Shown: in pieces, positions 1 through 12,549 of the stretch
Position numbering within the stretch: the stretch's first letter is position 1
How the letters are laid out: each line of letters begins with the position of its first letter
Assembly (NCBI GenBank): GCA_030762935.1
Contig: CM060900.1
Location: 391,333,632 to 391,397,631, forward strand
Source of the DNA: Hymenopus coronatus
Lineage: Eukaryota; Arthropoda; Insecta; Mantodea; Hymenopodidae
DNA length: 64,000 bases
Direction: 5' to 3'
Position numbers and translations under genes: made by a program
Notes under the pieces: generated by a model
Databases searched by the model: none
The model's input: the letters and a program-made list of their open reading frames with translations, nothing else
What the model was told of the DNA's origin: nothing

Positions 1-150
1 ACTTATGAAAGAGCATGCAAATTCCTATGAACATAAATGTGCAATTACAACAATATCTATAGTAAAATCTGAGAATATATTGTTTCGGGAAAATTGGGGG
101 CTGAACATTTTAGCACTGCCTAGGGGCGGCAAAATACCTAAATCTGGCCC

Positions 151-284
151 TGTACGTAACTACTAAACATTAAATTCATTGTGACAATGAAGGCTCTGGA
201 CTCTACTACCATCTCAAATTACACATGCCATGCTCATTCACATTGTCCACAAAATGGTGGATGCTTCCTCCTCACACAGGGCTG
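151..284 (-). repeat. Left terminal repeat of BEL/Pao element
   Basis: The sequence TGTAC...TAACTACTAAAC followed by ATGAAGGCTCTGGACTCT and a long run ending GGGCTG is matched, with mismatches and small gaps, by 5965-6105. Same orientation and position at both ends of the pol remnant support decayed LTRs. The full LTR may extend further on either side. Confidence 0.6.
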
Positions 285-2174
285 CTCACCCTTACAGGAC
301 AAACATTACAGCAATACTGTGCACAGTGCCTTGCAGATGGTTAATAGCTTAAGATACAAATAAGGGCTGTATGTGCGAAGCCTTCCTGAAAGACTTAAAT
401 CCCATCTGATCTTGACAATGGACCTTATACAGCCGTACATTACTGATCTTCAATATCATGACACACATGTTCATCAAAGTATAGGCTAATAAACAAATAA
501 ACTTTAATAAACTTTAGCTTATATGGGAGGCACTAGAGCATCACATTAAACAAAAGGGAGTACAAAAAGTAAAAAAAAATCATTGATTGAGCAATGGACA
601 GAGTTGGTATAAGGAACACTTCAAGATTCCACTGCTAGCGTGGATGGTAGCTGTCCATAGACTTGTTCATCTTTGCCAGGGATGACTTCCTTGATGACTA
701 CCAGTTGCCACAATAATAGGAGAGAGTCATCTTTGTCAATCGCAACCATACCAGAAGCAATGTTTAGATGACTGGTTTGCCACTTGGATCACTGCTGTAG
801 AATATTAAGATAGTCACTGGGCCACTACTTCCAGAATTCTTGCTGCAATGACTGAATGAAGTGTTATCTAATTGCATGATGTAAGCATCTAGAGTTCAGT
901 CAGGTTCAGGAATGGATGTCAGGGGACTTCCTATCAGAATAGTCAAGACTAAGGTATATGAGCAGCTGAGAGTTAAATATACTTAGATTTGACATAAGAG
1001 GGTGTGTATGTCGACATAAGTGAGGGAAGCATTCCTAACAGTTTTTCGCAAATGCTCTACCTTGATTTCAACATTTCTTACAGCTCATAACTTATTTTTC
1101 GCTTCAACAAATTTTGTGCCTTAATCACTGTAGGTATATGTGCACACATTTCCATCTTCTTGTTATAAATCCCTGTAGGCTGGTAATGAAACCCTGGGAG
1201 GTTAATTCACATAACTTGAGGTACACTGCCGTGATCAAAAAGCAAATAACATCGCTTAGCACTTGATCTGGATTTTACTGCTTGTGCTACCTTGTTTGAT
1301 GTAGAGGGCCGGCATAGCTATGCCCATTTTCAGGAACATGCAGGAAGGTATAAATGTGGGACTGGCAGTTATATGAGTTATATTGCTGCTGAGACCTTCA
1401 GCTTGAAACATATGTATTTGTTAATGATATTCCATGAACTTGTTTAATATTCATTATCCGATATTTGCATAGAGAGATATTTAAGTGCTGACAGCCAATG
1501 TGAAACAGCTGTTCATGTTCGTCAGTCACAATCTTTTTGGTGAGGTGGTACCTTGGAGCCATTATGTTGTGAGGCTTCAGAGAGTTTTGGAGGTGCCCAC
1601 CTACTCTAGAGATTCCATTGCTATTGAGAAACGGGTTGAGGCTTCTTATCAGGCTGTTTGGTGACACTTCCCAATCTGTCTTTAAGGCATTTATGTCCCT
1701 TGCATAGGTAAAGTGTTGTACCTATCTTATGCAAGCATCCAATGCTGCAGTTAATTCTTCACTAGACTGTGATCCATGCTCTTCATATCACTTTTCCTGG
1801 CATCGAAGAATCACTTTCAATATGCTATCACCCTTAGCAATCGATGTAGTGACGAGAACCAGTTGGTAATGTCCTTGTGAGGATAGTGCTGGTGAGGCAT
1901 TGCTCTGCTTTTTGTTGCTCAGGCAATTCATCCATTGCACAAGTGGAGATGGGAAGTGGACAGATCACTTGTGTTTGTTTCAGCCATGATGGTCCCTACC
2001 ACCATAGCTTGTCATCTTTAGGGCTAGATGCTGATTCTCCCCTTGACAATTTGTCAGCTGGGCTGCTTTGGGATGGAATATGGTCCTAGGTAGCATCCAT
2101 GGTTAATAATTGTTGAGTCTCTGAGACATGATTTGGTTGATTTGGTACTAATGTCTTCCATTTTGTAGGTTTTG

Positions 2175-2406
2175 TAATTTTGTAGTGTTTAACGCCCGCT
2201 TTAACTACTTATAGCACCGCAGGCAATGACACTGATGATACATGAATGAAGATGGAGCACCGGTGGAGTGCGATGGCAGGGGAAACCAGAGAAAACCCAC
2301 CCCAGCGCCACTTTGTCCACCACAAATCTCACATGTGGTCGCTGGGGGTCAAACTCGGACTGTCTAGGTGAGAGGCAAGTGGTCTAACCACTCGACCACG
2401 GTGCAG
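2175..2406 (-). repeat. tRNA-derived SINE, family A, inside BEL/Pao
   Basis: On the - strand the unit starts GCACCGTGGTCGAGTGGTTA, a tRNA-like A box, and about 35 bases later has GAGTTTGACCC, a B-box-like stretch. A non-tRNA body follows (CCACAAATCTC..., GGTTTTCTCTGG). Imperfect flanking copies (TGTAGGTTTTG on the left, TATAGGTTTCG on the right) may be an old target duplication. It interrupts the BEL/Pao pol remnant, so it is the younger insertion. Confidence 0.75.
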
Positions 2407-5400
2407 TCTATATAGGTTTCGCTCCAATCCAGGAAACAACAATGACCACGTTAGTCCATAGAAATTTTCTATCTAAACCAAGAAAGAACAATGGCAGAGT
2501 TATTCTGCAGAACTGTGCCATGAAGTTCAGCATTTGTAGTGTTTTTGCAACCAAACATGTCAATAGTAGCACTCTGCAGAGTGAGCTATTGACTATTGTT
2601 TCAAGGGAGCAACATGGGGCTTGAGACATAGGTGCACAAGGCATTCAGCTTCCTTTGCTACACTGTGAACACAAATGCTACTCATGCCCTTTCTGAGGCA
2701 TCTTTGAACTTGGTCATCTTCCCCGTACCTGTGATCAGTCTGCTTCTGAATATTATTCAATTCTGGCAAGTTTGTATTATCTACCAAATCTGTAGAAGTG
2801 GTGCAGGTAAAGGATCATCCCATCCCAGTTTGGTCTGCCACAACTTCTTCATGAAAATCTTCAATTGCACTATGTCAGGTTCTAGAAGGCCAAGAGAATA
2901 AAAAATTGAAGAAATACTGGATAGGACCTACCTCTTTGTGGGCATACCTTGGATTTCTTGACATGGACTTTGAATAGAAATTTGTCAATAATGGGATTCC
3001 ACAACAATCCCAATGCCTTGATGTCATCCTTGCCATCATATTGTAAGGCAGTTGTGATTATTGAAGCTCTGCAGGGATTGCCTCAAGCACTGCTGTGTGA
3101 TTTGAACTCCACTTGCAAAGTGAAAAGCCTCCTTTTCATAGAAGGTTTTGAGGTTCTTGCAGCTGTATGGCCTTTTCTATGGTGCTAGCTTCATAGTGGG
3201 AATTGTCAACATTGAAGTTTTGCTTCAATAATTGTGAGATGTAAGGAAATTAGTGTGCTTCCTCTTCAGCTGACTGAATCAAGCACCTTGTGGCCAAAGA
3301 AAGGCTGATGATGTGCCATATGTTAGTTACTATAATCAGCTGATTAATCCCCAAGGTTCCCGAGTGTTTTCTTGCCACAATATGCTTTTGATGACCACCT
3401 CATCCACCCTAACTTGGCAATACATTTTGGGCATATCCATAGTCAAGGCCACCTGATGTGTGTGGAACCTCATAACCAATGTCAACAGGTCCTACAGTGC
3501 TGTGGGTCCCACAGCAAGAGTATCATCGAGAGTATTTATATTGTTAGTCTTGCATGATGCATCAAATACCACTTGAACCGTGGCGGTGGTACTTTCCTCC
3601 TGAAGATTTCACAATGGGGTATATTTTAGAATCCACTGTTTTGGGGACTAGTTGCATGTGACTCAACCCCTCATATTCTTCCATGAAACTTATGTAGTCT
3701 GCTTGAAGTGTTGGACTATTGCTCAATGTGATTGTACCTCTTCAGAGCTATTTTTATAGGATGAACCAAGTTGTGGACTATCCAACCTTATTGGTAGTCT
3801 CACACTGAAACGACCACTGTCATCATGCCTAGTTTGGGTTACAAAATGTGTTTCACAATATTGTTCTTTCTTTGTCTTCAATAATTTAGTTGATGGTATC
3901 GTTTCAAACTACAGAACCTTTTAATTTTGATATGTATTTCAAAATCCCTTCTGAAGAAGAGTGCTGATTGTGTTGCCATGATTATCAGGCTGATACATAT
4001 TACAGTTCTTGATAAAACCCACCCTAACTCAATGTTTTATTAGCATGGGGAGATGATCATTGTTCTTCTGATAACCTTTGAGCAATAATCACATGAATAA
4101 CTCTGCTCCAATGAGGATGTCTATATGCGCAGGTTTGTTAAAGTTGAATCCATCATTTGTATGTCTGTTAGCAGATTCCAAGATCTTCAATCTACTGCTC
4201 GCTGACATATCACCAATTATTTGAGGGATTATAATGTAGCTGTTGCTTGGAATTTTGATGTATCAATACAAATACACATCATGATGCTGTTAATTAGAAT
4301 AGTTTTTATACTGCCTTGGCCATAGTGCTTTCTTTAGTGAGATTGTTGGTTCTTAAATGGGACTGGCAGATGTCCAGCAAGACATGATGTTGGTGGAACT
4401 GGCTGTCACAGTCTAAAATCATTGCTAAGTATAACAAGACTTGGGATTGTTGTTTGAATTTCAGAGCACAATAGCTGGAATTGTACTGACTTCATTTATG
4501 AACATTGTCACCATTTCTGGACAGAGAAGCATTGTCCCTAGCTTGTGGAATGTTATCAAAGTGCACCAATGTATGGTGTTCATACTTGCATAATCTGCAA
4601 TTGCCAAATATGCAAGAGCAGACTACATGCTGTTGGAAGAAGCTGTAGATTTGTGAAGGCATCACACTTATGCAATGCTGATTTGAAGCACAAAACTTGC
4701 ATTCGTCACTTGTTGCAATGTAAGAGTTCCTTTGGTCTGGTTTGCTGGCACACTTAGGGTGTCTCTTCTTTGGGACATTTGATGAAGTTTCCTTCTGGTT
4801 TCTAGCTGCAATCATTAACTCTAGAAATTGTGCCTTCTCTTCTAGAGATAGAGATACTTTACTTAGCTTGAGGAATTAATCAACCTGCATTTCAAATTCC
4901 TTGCATGTGACCATGTCCAGCTTGTCGAGAACTAATTGTTACAATAAAATTTGATGTAAAGGTACCTACAATTACAACCACTAAATAACATTTAAGTTGT
5001 TAATTAGATCTGAAGATGCAGATATGTGCTATCTTGGCAATGACAAGAGGGCCTTTATGTTCTGTGTGGCAATTAAATTTTTATTGTTGCATCTTCTGCA
5101 TATTGCTCTTGTGGTTATACTTATTGAGGTTCTTCCTTTAGCACTGAAAGCAAGTAATGGAATCATTGTACTTTAGATAGCTTATCATTGTTTACAATTA
5201 ACTCCTGAAATGTGTCGTGGGAACGTATCTATGCCTCATTTGGCCGTGGAAGTCTGGGAGGTTAATTACTAGTAGTCTTACATTTGCAGAAGAACAGTGA
5301 GTCAGTAGGGCACATAACACTGTTCTCATTTGCATTAACACCTTTTTCAATTAGTGTGGCACCCTTAGCCTATCATAATAGCTGTCCTCAAACTGCTCCC

Positions 5401-5964
5401 TATCCCTCTTGGATCTCACTGTGATTTTTGTCATCATTTAATTCTAACCTGGACTGCTGATTATTCTTCCCATGGAGATGGTAGCTTCAAGTAAGTACAC
5501 AGTATATTGACATTGGAACCATGCAGAAAATTACCTACAAAAATGCCTATGTCTGTCAATGACCTATTTATTATGCCTCTGTAATCAATTTCTCCTGCTC
5601 TCATGACCATGCACATGGATAGACGACCTGGTATCACAGACTATGCTGTGAAGAGTAACCTCCCTTGATGTTGGGCTACTGCATTGTCTATCTTAGTGGA
5701 GCATGATATTGATGATTATATTCTGGTAGCTCGATGTTTCTGCCTTGGGTATTTCCATTCCTTTTTTACACTGGGTGACCACGAAAATCTACAACATTTG
5801 TTTGGAGTTAACCACATCTGAAGGGCCAGTGTTCTAACCAATTTTGGAACTGTTCCTAGAAGCATGCGGGTACTAGAAAATACATACCAATTCAGTGTGT
5901 TTAGTGTTTAATGAGGTTGAAATAAAGTATAATTTGCTACTAAATCTGTAATATTTTTTTTAAC

Positions 5965-6105
5965 TGTACAAATTACATAACTACTAAACAAATATGCTGT
6001 GGCCATGATGGCATTGGATTCTGCTACCACCATACATTACACATACCATGCTCATTCACATTGTTCATAAAACAGGGGAAGCTGCTTTCTCCTCACATGG
6101 GGCTG
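5965..6105 (-). repeat. Right terminal repeat of BEL/Pao element
   Basis: This matches 151-284, for example CATGCTCATTCACATTGT in both copies. Similarity stops near GGGGCTG at 6105. On the - strand this would be the 5' LTR, upstream of the gag-like region. Confidence 0.6.
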
Positions 6106-6439
6106 ATTTAGAAATGCTTGAGTAGTGATAGTTTTGTTTTAGTTTGCTATATCATTTGCAAAGCTAAAGGTTGTCTTCAAATGAGTTTATCATAGGAGTA
6201 ATGCAGCATTACAGGTTATGTGCAAAATAATGTTTTTCCCTTGAACATATCCTGTATATGGAAATAGTCAATGTAAATAGTGCACATGATATGCTGCTTT
6301 GTCATAGGCATGTTTCAAACTGCAAATGATAATTGCATCTGGCCACAGTGTGTCAGGATATTGCTTTGCATTTGTTGACAAAACATAACAGTAAATGAGG
6401 TTGATAATATCTTATTGGTCTCTGGGAAGTCGTGTATGT

Positions 6440-7210
6440 AGGCTTCTGGAGCTCTTTGCTCCTTATAATTTGGGCTTTAATCATGGCTAATGACCTATAT
6501 AAAACAGACTGCATCCTTGGTGTCAGCTCTTATGTCCTCAGGCTCCACAAAATGGGAGCTTAGGGTTACCTATCTATGCATAGCAAATGCTTTGCACCCT
6601 CATAGAATATGCTGTGAGGTTTCAAAACCCTTCCCATATTTCCTATATGCCTTCTCAGAGTATTGTGGCCAGTAGAATACCTGAGCCTAGTTCTGGTTAG
6701 GTTCATAAAAGCCTCATTAAATTTGCTGCCTGGCTCAGGAATAAAATCAAGAGCCTGTGTGGCAGTAGTTTATTTTATTTATCATTTTTTTTTTTTTTTT
6801 CCCCCCTTCAGTTTCAAGATGAACCCTCACTGAAAGCTAGATTATCTCATACTTGACACTTCTGGGAGATATGTCACAGAAGGACTTGGGTCCTATAAGA
6901 GCAAGATTCACTCCCTACTTAGCTAGCATGTCCAATATCTCATTACCTCTGATGCCCACATGCCAAGGTACCCAAAAAAAAGTAGCCTGACAGTGAGTAT
7001 GATGTCTTACCAATATCTTCGGGCACTGCCACACCAATTTGGATGTTGTTTTAACCACTATAAGGGCTTTCGAAGCTACCTGACTATCTTAGCAGATGTG
7101 AACTGCCATTAATCTGTCTGACATGTTTAAGATATTGGCCCTGATTGGTGATCTTTATGGGGTCATGGACATATTTTAGTAACTACTTCAAGAACATCAA
7201 GTATATCAAA
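6440..7210 (-). pseudogene. Non-LTR retrotransposon RNase H / C-terminal remnant
   Basis: On the - strand broken frames read DSQVASKALIVVK, then WVPWHVGIRGNEILDMLAK, which is the RNase H signature of R1/Jockey/I-type non-LTR elements (family form WVPGHxGIxGNExADxLAK). GPKSFCDISPRSVK and LLCID...VLYRSLAMIK follow, typical of the tail after RNase H. Stops (for example after MLAK) and frameshifts make it a pseudogene. A poly(T)/C tract at 6787-6806 interrupts it on the + strand. Confidence 0.75.
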
Positions 7211-8045
7211 GCCTACTGATACTGGCAGAATGAATTTGCATTAGTGTGTATGACATCTCAAATTATTAATGTTGTTGGTTTTGTTGATGCCTGCTCAAAC
7301 ACAAAAAATATTATTTGTCGCATTTTCTTTATGATTTGTTGAGAAAATGATACAATAATATATATTTACCCTTTTTATATCTAAGATTTTATCAAGGAAG
7401 ATTTATTTTTGTTCTTTATTATCATAGAAATTTAGCATCTTTGGTCAGTTTTAAAATTAATATCCAATGAGATGGTGAGAATGAATTTTGTACTGTACAT
7501 TTGAGGTACAGTTTTTTTATATTGTTACTAAAGTACCAATTAAATTTTGCCATTTGTTATTGTATTGTTTTAAATTACAGGCTATTTTGAGATTGCAGTG
7601 TGTCTAATCAATAACTGACAATGATTGGATCTCTTCCTCAAGTTAAGAAATAGCCAACGTAATTGAATGAAAACTTTACATAATTCAAAAGTTAAAACAA
7701 TTAGGGTAATAAGGCTGAAAACATGGAAGGAAACTTATTTTTTCAAATCTTCCTGGTGTATTCTTTTCCTCTCGGAAAATGTAAAACATTTTGACGCTTC
7801 TTGACTTGACCACTAGTTAATATGATGAAAAATTAGCTCATTTCTTGGGATAGCAAAACTTGGGCAATTTTGACACTAACTTAATAATCATCAGTCCACT
7901 TAGCTATTTCAATTTGTGTTAGAACTCATTCATCGTTGATAGAACAAATGAATAGTAGCTTTGGAAATTATAATGCTGCATTATTTTCATATGAAATTGA
8001 AATTTATTTTTCTATTCATTATTATTGAACATTTTTGCATGCCTT
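7211..8045. other. AT-rich stretch, no gene recognised
   Basis: No open frame, exon-like segment or known element was recognised. Composition is AT-rich with scattered homopolymers. It is probably old intergenic or intronic DNA upstream of the SLMAP exons seen here. Confidence 0.5.
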
Positions 8046-10045
8046 TTTCTTTTGGGGCATGTATTTTAAGTTGAGATTACCTCCTATAGCTCTGGCCTTT
8101 TTGTTGGTAACCTCCATTTCTCCTCCTCTTTTCTTACTTTCTGCTATCCTTAACCTACTTTTTCTCTTTTTAATATTTAGTCTTCCTTAGCCATTTTACT
8201 TTTATTTTGCTTAAAAATTGGCCTAGCTTTATACCTCATATTTCCCCTTTGTATTTAGGATTTTCATGATTATTATGTTCTTATCCAAGTTGTCCCTTAT
8301 CCTATCCTATATTTCTTATCCTATATTTTCTTCGATTTACATTCTAAGAGATTATGTTCTAAAATCACTTGTTCTTTACACATACATCCTTTTTAAGAAT
8401 ATGACTCCAGTTCTGAACCATGCTAACCCTTTCCCTCTCATCTTTATTGCATATATTTATACTTTTCCCTACCCCATTCTTTTTAATCATTTTATGTGGT
8501 CATAGTGATTTCTTTCCTTCCATAACTTGCCATATTATTTGCCTATCCTTAAATATTTGCCCTCCAGAATCCTTCAACATTCTTATCTTCATTTAACCAT
8601 ATGCTTCTAATCCCTATTTCTTGTTATTCTTTCCCTACATTCATCTACCAACTGTCTTCTTTTGTTCCTTTTTTACTGTATAATACAACTTTTGAATAAG
8701 TCAGCATTAGCCTGTACACATCGATATCTACATTTCAAAATTTGTTTGAATATAACTTTCTAGTTGTTCCTCCTAGTAATATTTGTGCTATCCCCTTTGG
8801 TGCCAATTAGTAAATTATAATATTTCTATCAAAAATAAGCTATGTATTTGTTCTACTTCCAGTATACTTCCCAAATTTCTACCTCATATATTATTCTTGA
8901 TTCCACTATTGATTCATATATTCTCTCTAACCATATTGTGTTCATTTGTATTAGTTTATATTTACAAATTCTTACACCTGGTAGCACCATCCTTCCTTTT
9001 CCTTTAGCATTGACTTTCTTACTATGTCCCCCAACCTCCCCTACTAAAATAGTAGTCTCTCTCCTAAATAATCAAATTCTCTCACCACTTCAATTTTCTC
9101 TCCCTTCACATAACATTTCTCATTTTTTTTTACATAACAATATTTTAGATTTATTTGTTCACCTTTATTCACCATTCCTTGCAATATTTGCAATTCCATT
9201 TATTGCTCTGCACAAACCTATTACCATTATCAATCTTACCATCAAACCATATGCATATAGCAGCCCTGGTGCTTCTTTAATCACCTTAATTGGACAATGC
9301 ATATTGGACCTTCCTACTTTTTTCAGTTGTATCATATATAAATATAGTATTGTGATAACTTTACAACCTTGTCCAAAACCTCATTTTTGTACAGCATACT
9401 CCAGTATACCATTTGATTCATTTTTAATAAAAAAGTTTACATCTTGATACAGTGTTTGAATTCCTTTAATAAATTCATCACTTACTTTCATGTGTTATTC
9501 CCACATTAATGCCTCTCTATCGTATCAAAATCTTTCTCAAAATCTGCAAAGAATAAATATATCTTCCCTCTTTTATTGCTGAAATATTTATTATTATTTG
9601 TGATGCTAGGACTTTGTCTGCTGTTCTTCTCCTTTTTATAAATCTAGTCATAAATATTGAAATTTTCCCTTCTTCTTCTGCCCATTTTTGTAGTCTTTCC
9701 ACCACTATTCAGTATAGATTTTCCTTAACATAGGTGGTAAACTAATCCTTCTGTAGTCCCATGCTTTATTTGCCCCTCAAAATCTTTCTCTAAATCTGCA
9801 AAGAATAAATATATTCTCCCTCTTTTATTCCTGAAATATTTATCTATTATTATTTGTGATACTAGGACTTTGTCTACTGTTCTCCTTTTTATAAATGTGG
9901 TCATAAATGTTGAAATCTTCCCTTCTTCTGCCCATTTTTGTAGTCTTTCCACCAATATTCAGTATAGATTTTCCCTAACATTGGTGGTAAACTAATCCCT
10001 CTGTAGTCCCATGCTTTATTTGCCCCTCCTTTCCCCTTATACATG
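8046..10045 (-). pseudogene. Non-LTR retrotransposon: reverse transcriptase and C-terminal part
   Basis: On the - strand, from high to low coordinates, frames read YKGKGGANKAWDYRGISLPP, VERLQKWAEEGKIS, RRTVDKVLVSQIIIDKYF, GRIYLFFADLEKDFE, SDEFIKGIQTLYQDV, then FGQGCK and APGLLYAYGLMV. These are the ordered RT motifs of an arthropod non-LTR element. The catalytic box that should read Y-A-D-D reads Y-A-Y-G, and there are stops. A tandem duplication lies inside. The N-terminal half of the same ORF resumes at 13570, beyond an insertion block. On the + strand the region looks T-rich and gives spurious long frames. Confidence 0.85.
9525..10028 (-). repeat. Tandem duplication (about 251 bp x 2) in the RT domain
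   Basis: The stretch from TCAAAATCTTTCTC (9525) to TTTGCCCCTC (9778) is repeated head to tail from 9777 to 10028 with few differences. Both copies encode VERLQKWAEE...KIS and the TVDKVL/TADKVL region on the - strand. The copy nearer 10028 keeps the frame longer. The duplication happened in the element after or during insertion. Confidence 0.92.
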
Positions 10046-10480
10046 GGACATACTAAAGGGTGAGTGCAACTCATTGTTAAAATTCAAATTCCAACAATGT
10101 AACAAAAAGGACTTTGGATTGTAATCTACAGACTTTACACCAATGTTGCCATATTGCAAGATCATTAGTTTCTATAATGTGACTACAGGAAGTATTTCCA
10201 AAATGGTGAATATTGAAGTTTCATTTCAACACCATGCTTGCATTGAATTCCATGTTAAAGATGGAAAAGCTGCTGCTGTAATTTACCTCAGAATTCAATG
10301 TGCCTATGAAGATGTTTAGAGTCTCAGATATGAATGAAGGTGGTTGTGCAGTAAATAAATACATGTCATAGTCACATGGTTTCTGGCCAGTCAGGCACAG
10401 TCTGTTTCAGAGTATGTATTTGAGAGAACTTGCCAGAACTTTAATATTTCCGAACTATAAATCAATTTCATTGTGTAATA
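10046..10480. other. Unassigned left part of the insertion block
   Basis: This begins where the non-LTR frame breaks (after CATGGGACATAC). No coding similarity was seen. It may be the terminal region of the DDE element that follows. Confidence 0.4.
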
Positions 10481-11830
10481 GCAATGTAGTTAACAGTTCT
10501 GACTATGGCTGAAGCAAAAAAAAAATATTGTGTTCTTCAAAGTCATGCCAGAGAAATATCTCTTGGGGAATATGGAAGAAGTGGGGAGTGCTCTAAACAG
10601 GTTGCTGATTGCTAGAGGGAAACAGCTGACGCTTGTCAGGTGGGTATGTGCACCGTAGAAAGAATTGTAAGTGAAGTAAAAGCTTGTGTTAATGCAGGAG
10701 AAAGTGCAGAATTTAAGTCTCCTGGAAAAGTGCATAAAAGGAACAAAGCAGTGACTGACCTTGATGATTTTGACTAGAATTTGTTGCATCAATAAAGTTT
10801 TCTATCTATGAGAATGTAAAGTTTCATATGGCGCAAATGCTTGTGATTGAAATGAAACAAGATACAGGCTTTGAGGGCAGTGAATCTTCCATGCTCCACA
10901 TTTTGAGGAAATTTGAATTTTGTTACAGGAAATGCCGCGACAGAAGAAAATTAATAATGGAACGTAGTAACATAATAGCCACAAGAGTTGTGTTTCTCAG
11001 AACAATGCATTCCATTAGAAATCAGGGTGGCACTAAAATTTTTTACCTGAATAAAACCTGGGTAAAACAAAACCATACTAGATCAGCTTGCTGGCAGATG
11101 AATGATGGGAGTGGAGGTTTAAAGTTCCTGTTGGTAAAGGAGGCTGCCGATCTTATGCCACACTGGTTTTGCCAATGCAGGTTTCATCTCAGAGAGCAAA
11201 TTAATTTTTTACTCTAAATCTTAACCCCTATCTGACTATTATGCAGAAATGAATGCTGGTGTGTTTATAACTGATTCTTGAACCAGTTTTTGCCATTTTT
11301 AGCCCCGAGATCAGTTATAGTAATGGACAATATGTATACAATCCATGCTAAAGGAGAAAGTACCATGCCCTAACACAAGGAAAGACAATATTATGATTTG
11401 GCTATCCAATAGGCAAATTCCTTTTACCTCAACACAAACATTGTAAAAGTTGCGGTAGATTGTTAAGCTAAACAAACCATAAAAATGCTTTGAATTGGAT
11501 ACCATCACTGCTTGGACACAGGGTAATATGCTTACCACCTTACCACTGCCAGTACAACCCAATTGAATTGGTATGGGCACAAGTAAAGGCATATGTAGCA
11601 GAAAAAAAATACCACCCTCAAAATTGCAGATGTGGAGAGACTGATGCACGGGGCTGTGGAAAGCATAACTGCAGCAAAGTGGCACAACTGTGTTCTACAC
11701 GCAAAAAAGCTCCAGGAAGATGATTTTCAGAAGGGAATGTCCAGAGATGCTGTTAAGTAACCTATCATAGTGAACTCTCTGGATTCCGATTCTGAAGGAG
11801 AATCCAGTGACAAAGAATATGGTAAGAGCA
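10481..11830 (+). pseudogene. DDE transposase pseudogene (IS630/Tc1/mariner-like)
   Basis: The longest + strand frame (10828-11217) reads FYLNKTWVKQNHTRSACW, then GGLKFLLVKEA. In related insect transposases the first position is FYLDETWV, so the catalytic Asp is Asn here. Further on are SVIVMDNMYTIHAK-like residues (second Asp near 11320), then LPPYHCQYNPIELVWAQVKA at 11535, which carries the catalytic Glu, and DADGxxWHNC-like tail fragments to 11800 in other frames. The N-terminal DNA-binding part near 10500-10790 is broken by stops. The family is inferred from motif order. Confidence 0.75.
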
Positions 11831-11989
11831 TATGTATTTATATAGTTATGTGACATTTAACAACAAAGAAATGCATAGCTTTGGTTCGTGCCAACGGCCG
11901 CATGCTTGTGAGTACTTCTCTCCTTTTTTGTCTGTAGAAAAATGTTGCAACACAGCACTTCCCCTAGTTTCCCCAATCTACATAATGTC

Positions 11990-12450
11990 AATTACCGCCT
12001 ACATTTTTGACAGTGACAATAGCGAATGCTGCCTTACTAACATGTCTTAATCCTAAATGCCATTTAGCATTATTTGTGGATGCATCTGACCTAGTGGTAG
12101 GATCAGTGCTCCAACAATTTGAAAATGACTTCTGGAAACCCATTGGATTTTATTCCAAAAAATGAATGACATTCAAAGAAGGTACAGTAATTATGACAGA
12201 GAACTTCTGGGATATATCTCTCCATCAAATATTTTAAACATTTACTCCAAGGAAGAACATTTTTCGTCTTCACAGACCATAAAACTTTGACCTTTGCCTT
12301 CATAATAAATAATAAAAAAGCTTCACCCAGACAGCAATGACACCTACAGTACATCTCACAATTCACAACTGACATTTGCCATATTCTAGGAAAAGATAAT
12401 ATAGTGGCTGACAACTTACCAAGATTAGAGAGTCACCGTGGTATATTACG
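11990..12450 (+). pseudogene. Ty3/gypsy RNase H fragment
   Basis: Broken + strand frames read LALFVDASDLVVGSVLQQFE, then KPIGFYSK, TFKEG, FTDHKTLTF-like residues and GKDNIVADNLP. This is the order of a Ty3/gypsy RNase H domain, which removes the RNA template during reverse transcription. No RT or integrase lies next to it, so it is a short relic. It sits between a DDE transposase and a mariner in the block that splits the non-LTR element. Confidence 0.75.
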
Positions 12451-12549
12451 ATGAAATTGTCACAGCACAGGAAGTGAAAAATTTTCAAATAATAAAAAGC
12501 ATGTTTAAATTGTAATTATGCTTTGAGTGTTTTAAGCTTTAATATATAT

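Larger units (their letters stand above)
151..6105 (-). mobile_element. Decayed BEL/Pao LTR retrotransposon
   Basis: Read on the - strand, broken frames show a gag-like zinc-knuckle region (4492-4815, with HHTLVH), then a Pao-type reverse transcriptase start near 3540-3710 (EYEGLSHMQLVP and VVFDASCKT), an integrase entry near 1560-1667 (SNGISRVGGHLQNS) and an integrase tail near 615-710 (VIKEVIPGKDEQV). This order is typical of BEL/Pao gag-pol. Similar sequences at 151-284 and 5965-6105 sit at the two ends and look like decayed terminal repeats. Many stops and frameshifts make it inactive. A tRNA-derived SINE sits inside. Exact LTR borders and a target duplication could not be set. Confidence 0.8.

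Noticed and set aside
8842..9447. 201-codon open frame on the + strand
   Set aside because: It is the T-rich antisense shadow of the non-LTR RT on the - strand, where ordered RT motifs are visible. The + frame is full of Leu/Ile/Phe/Ser with no domain.
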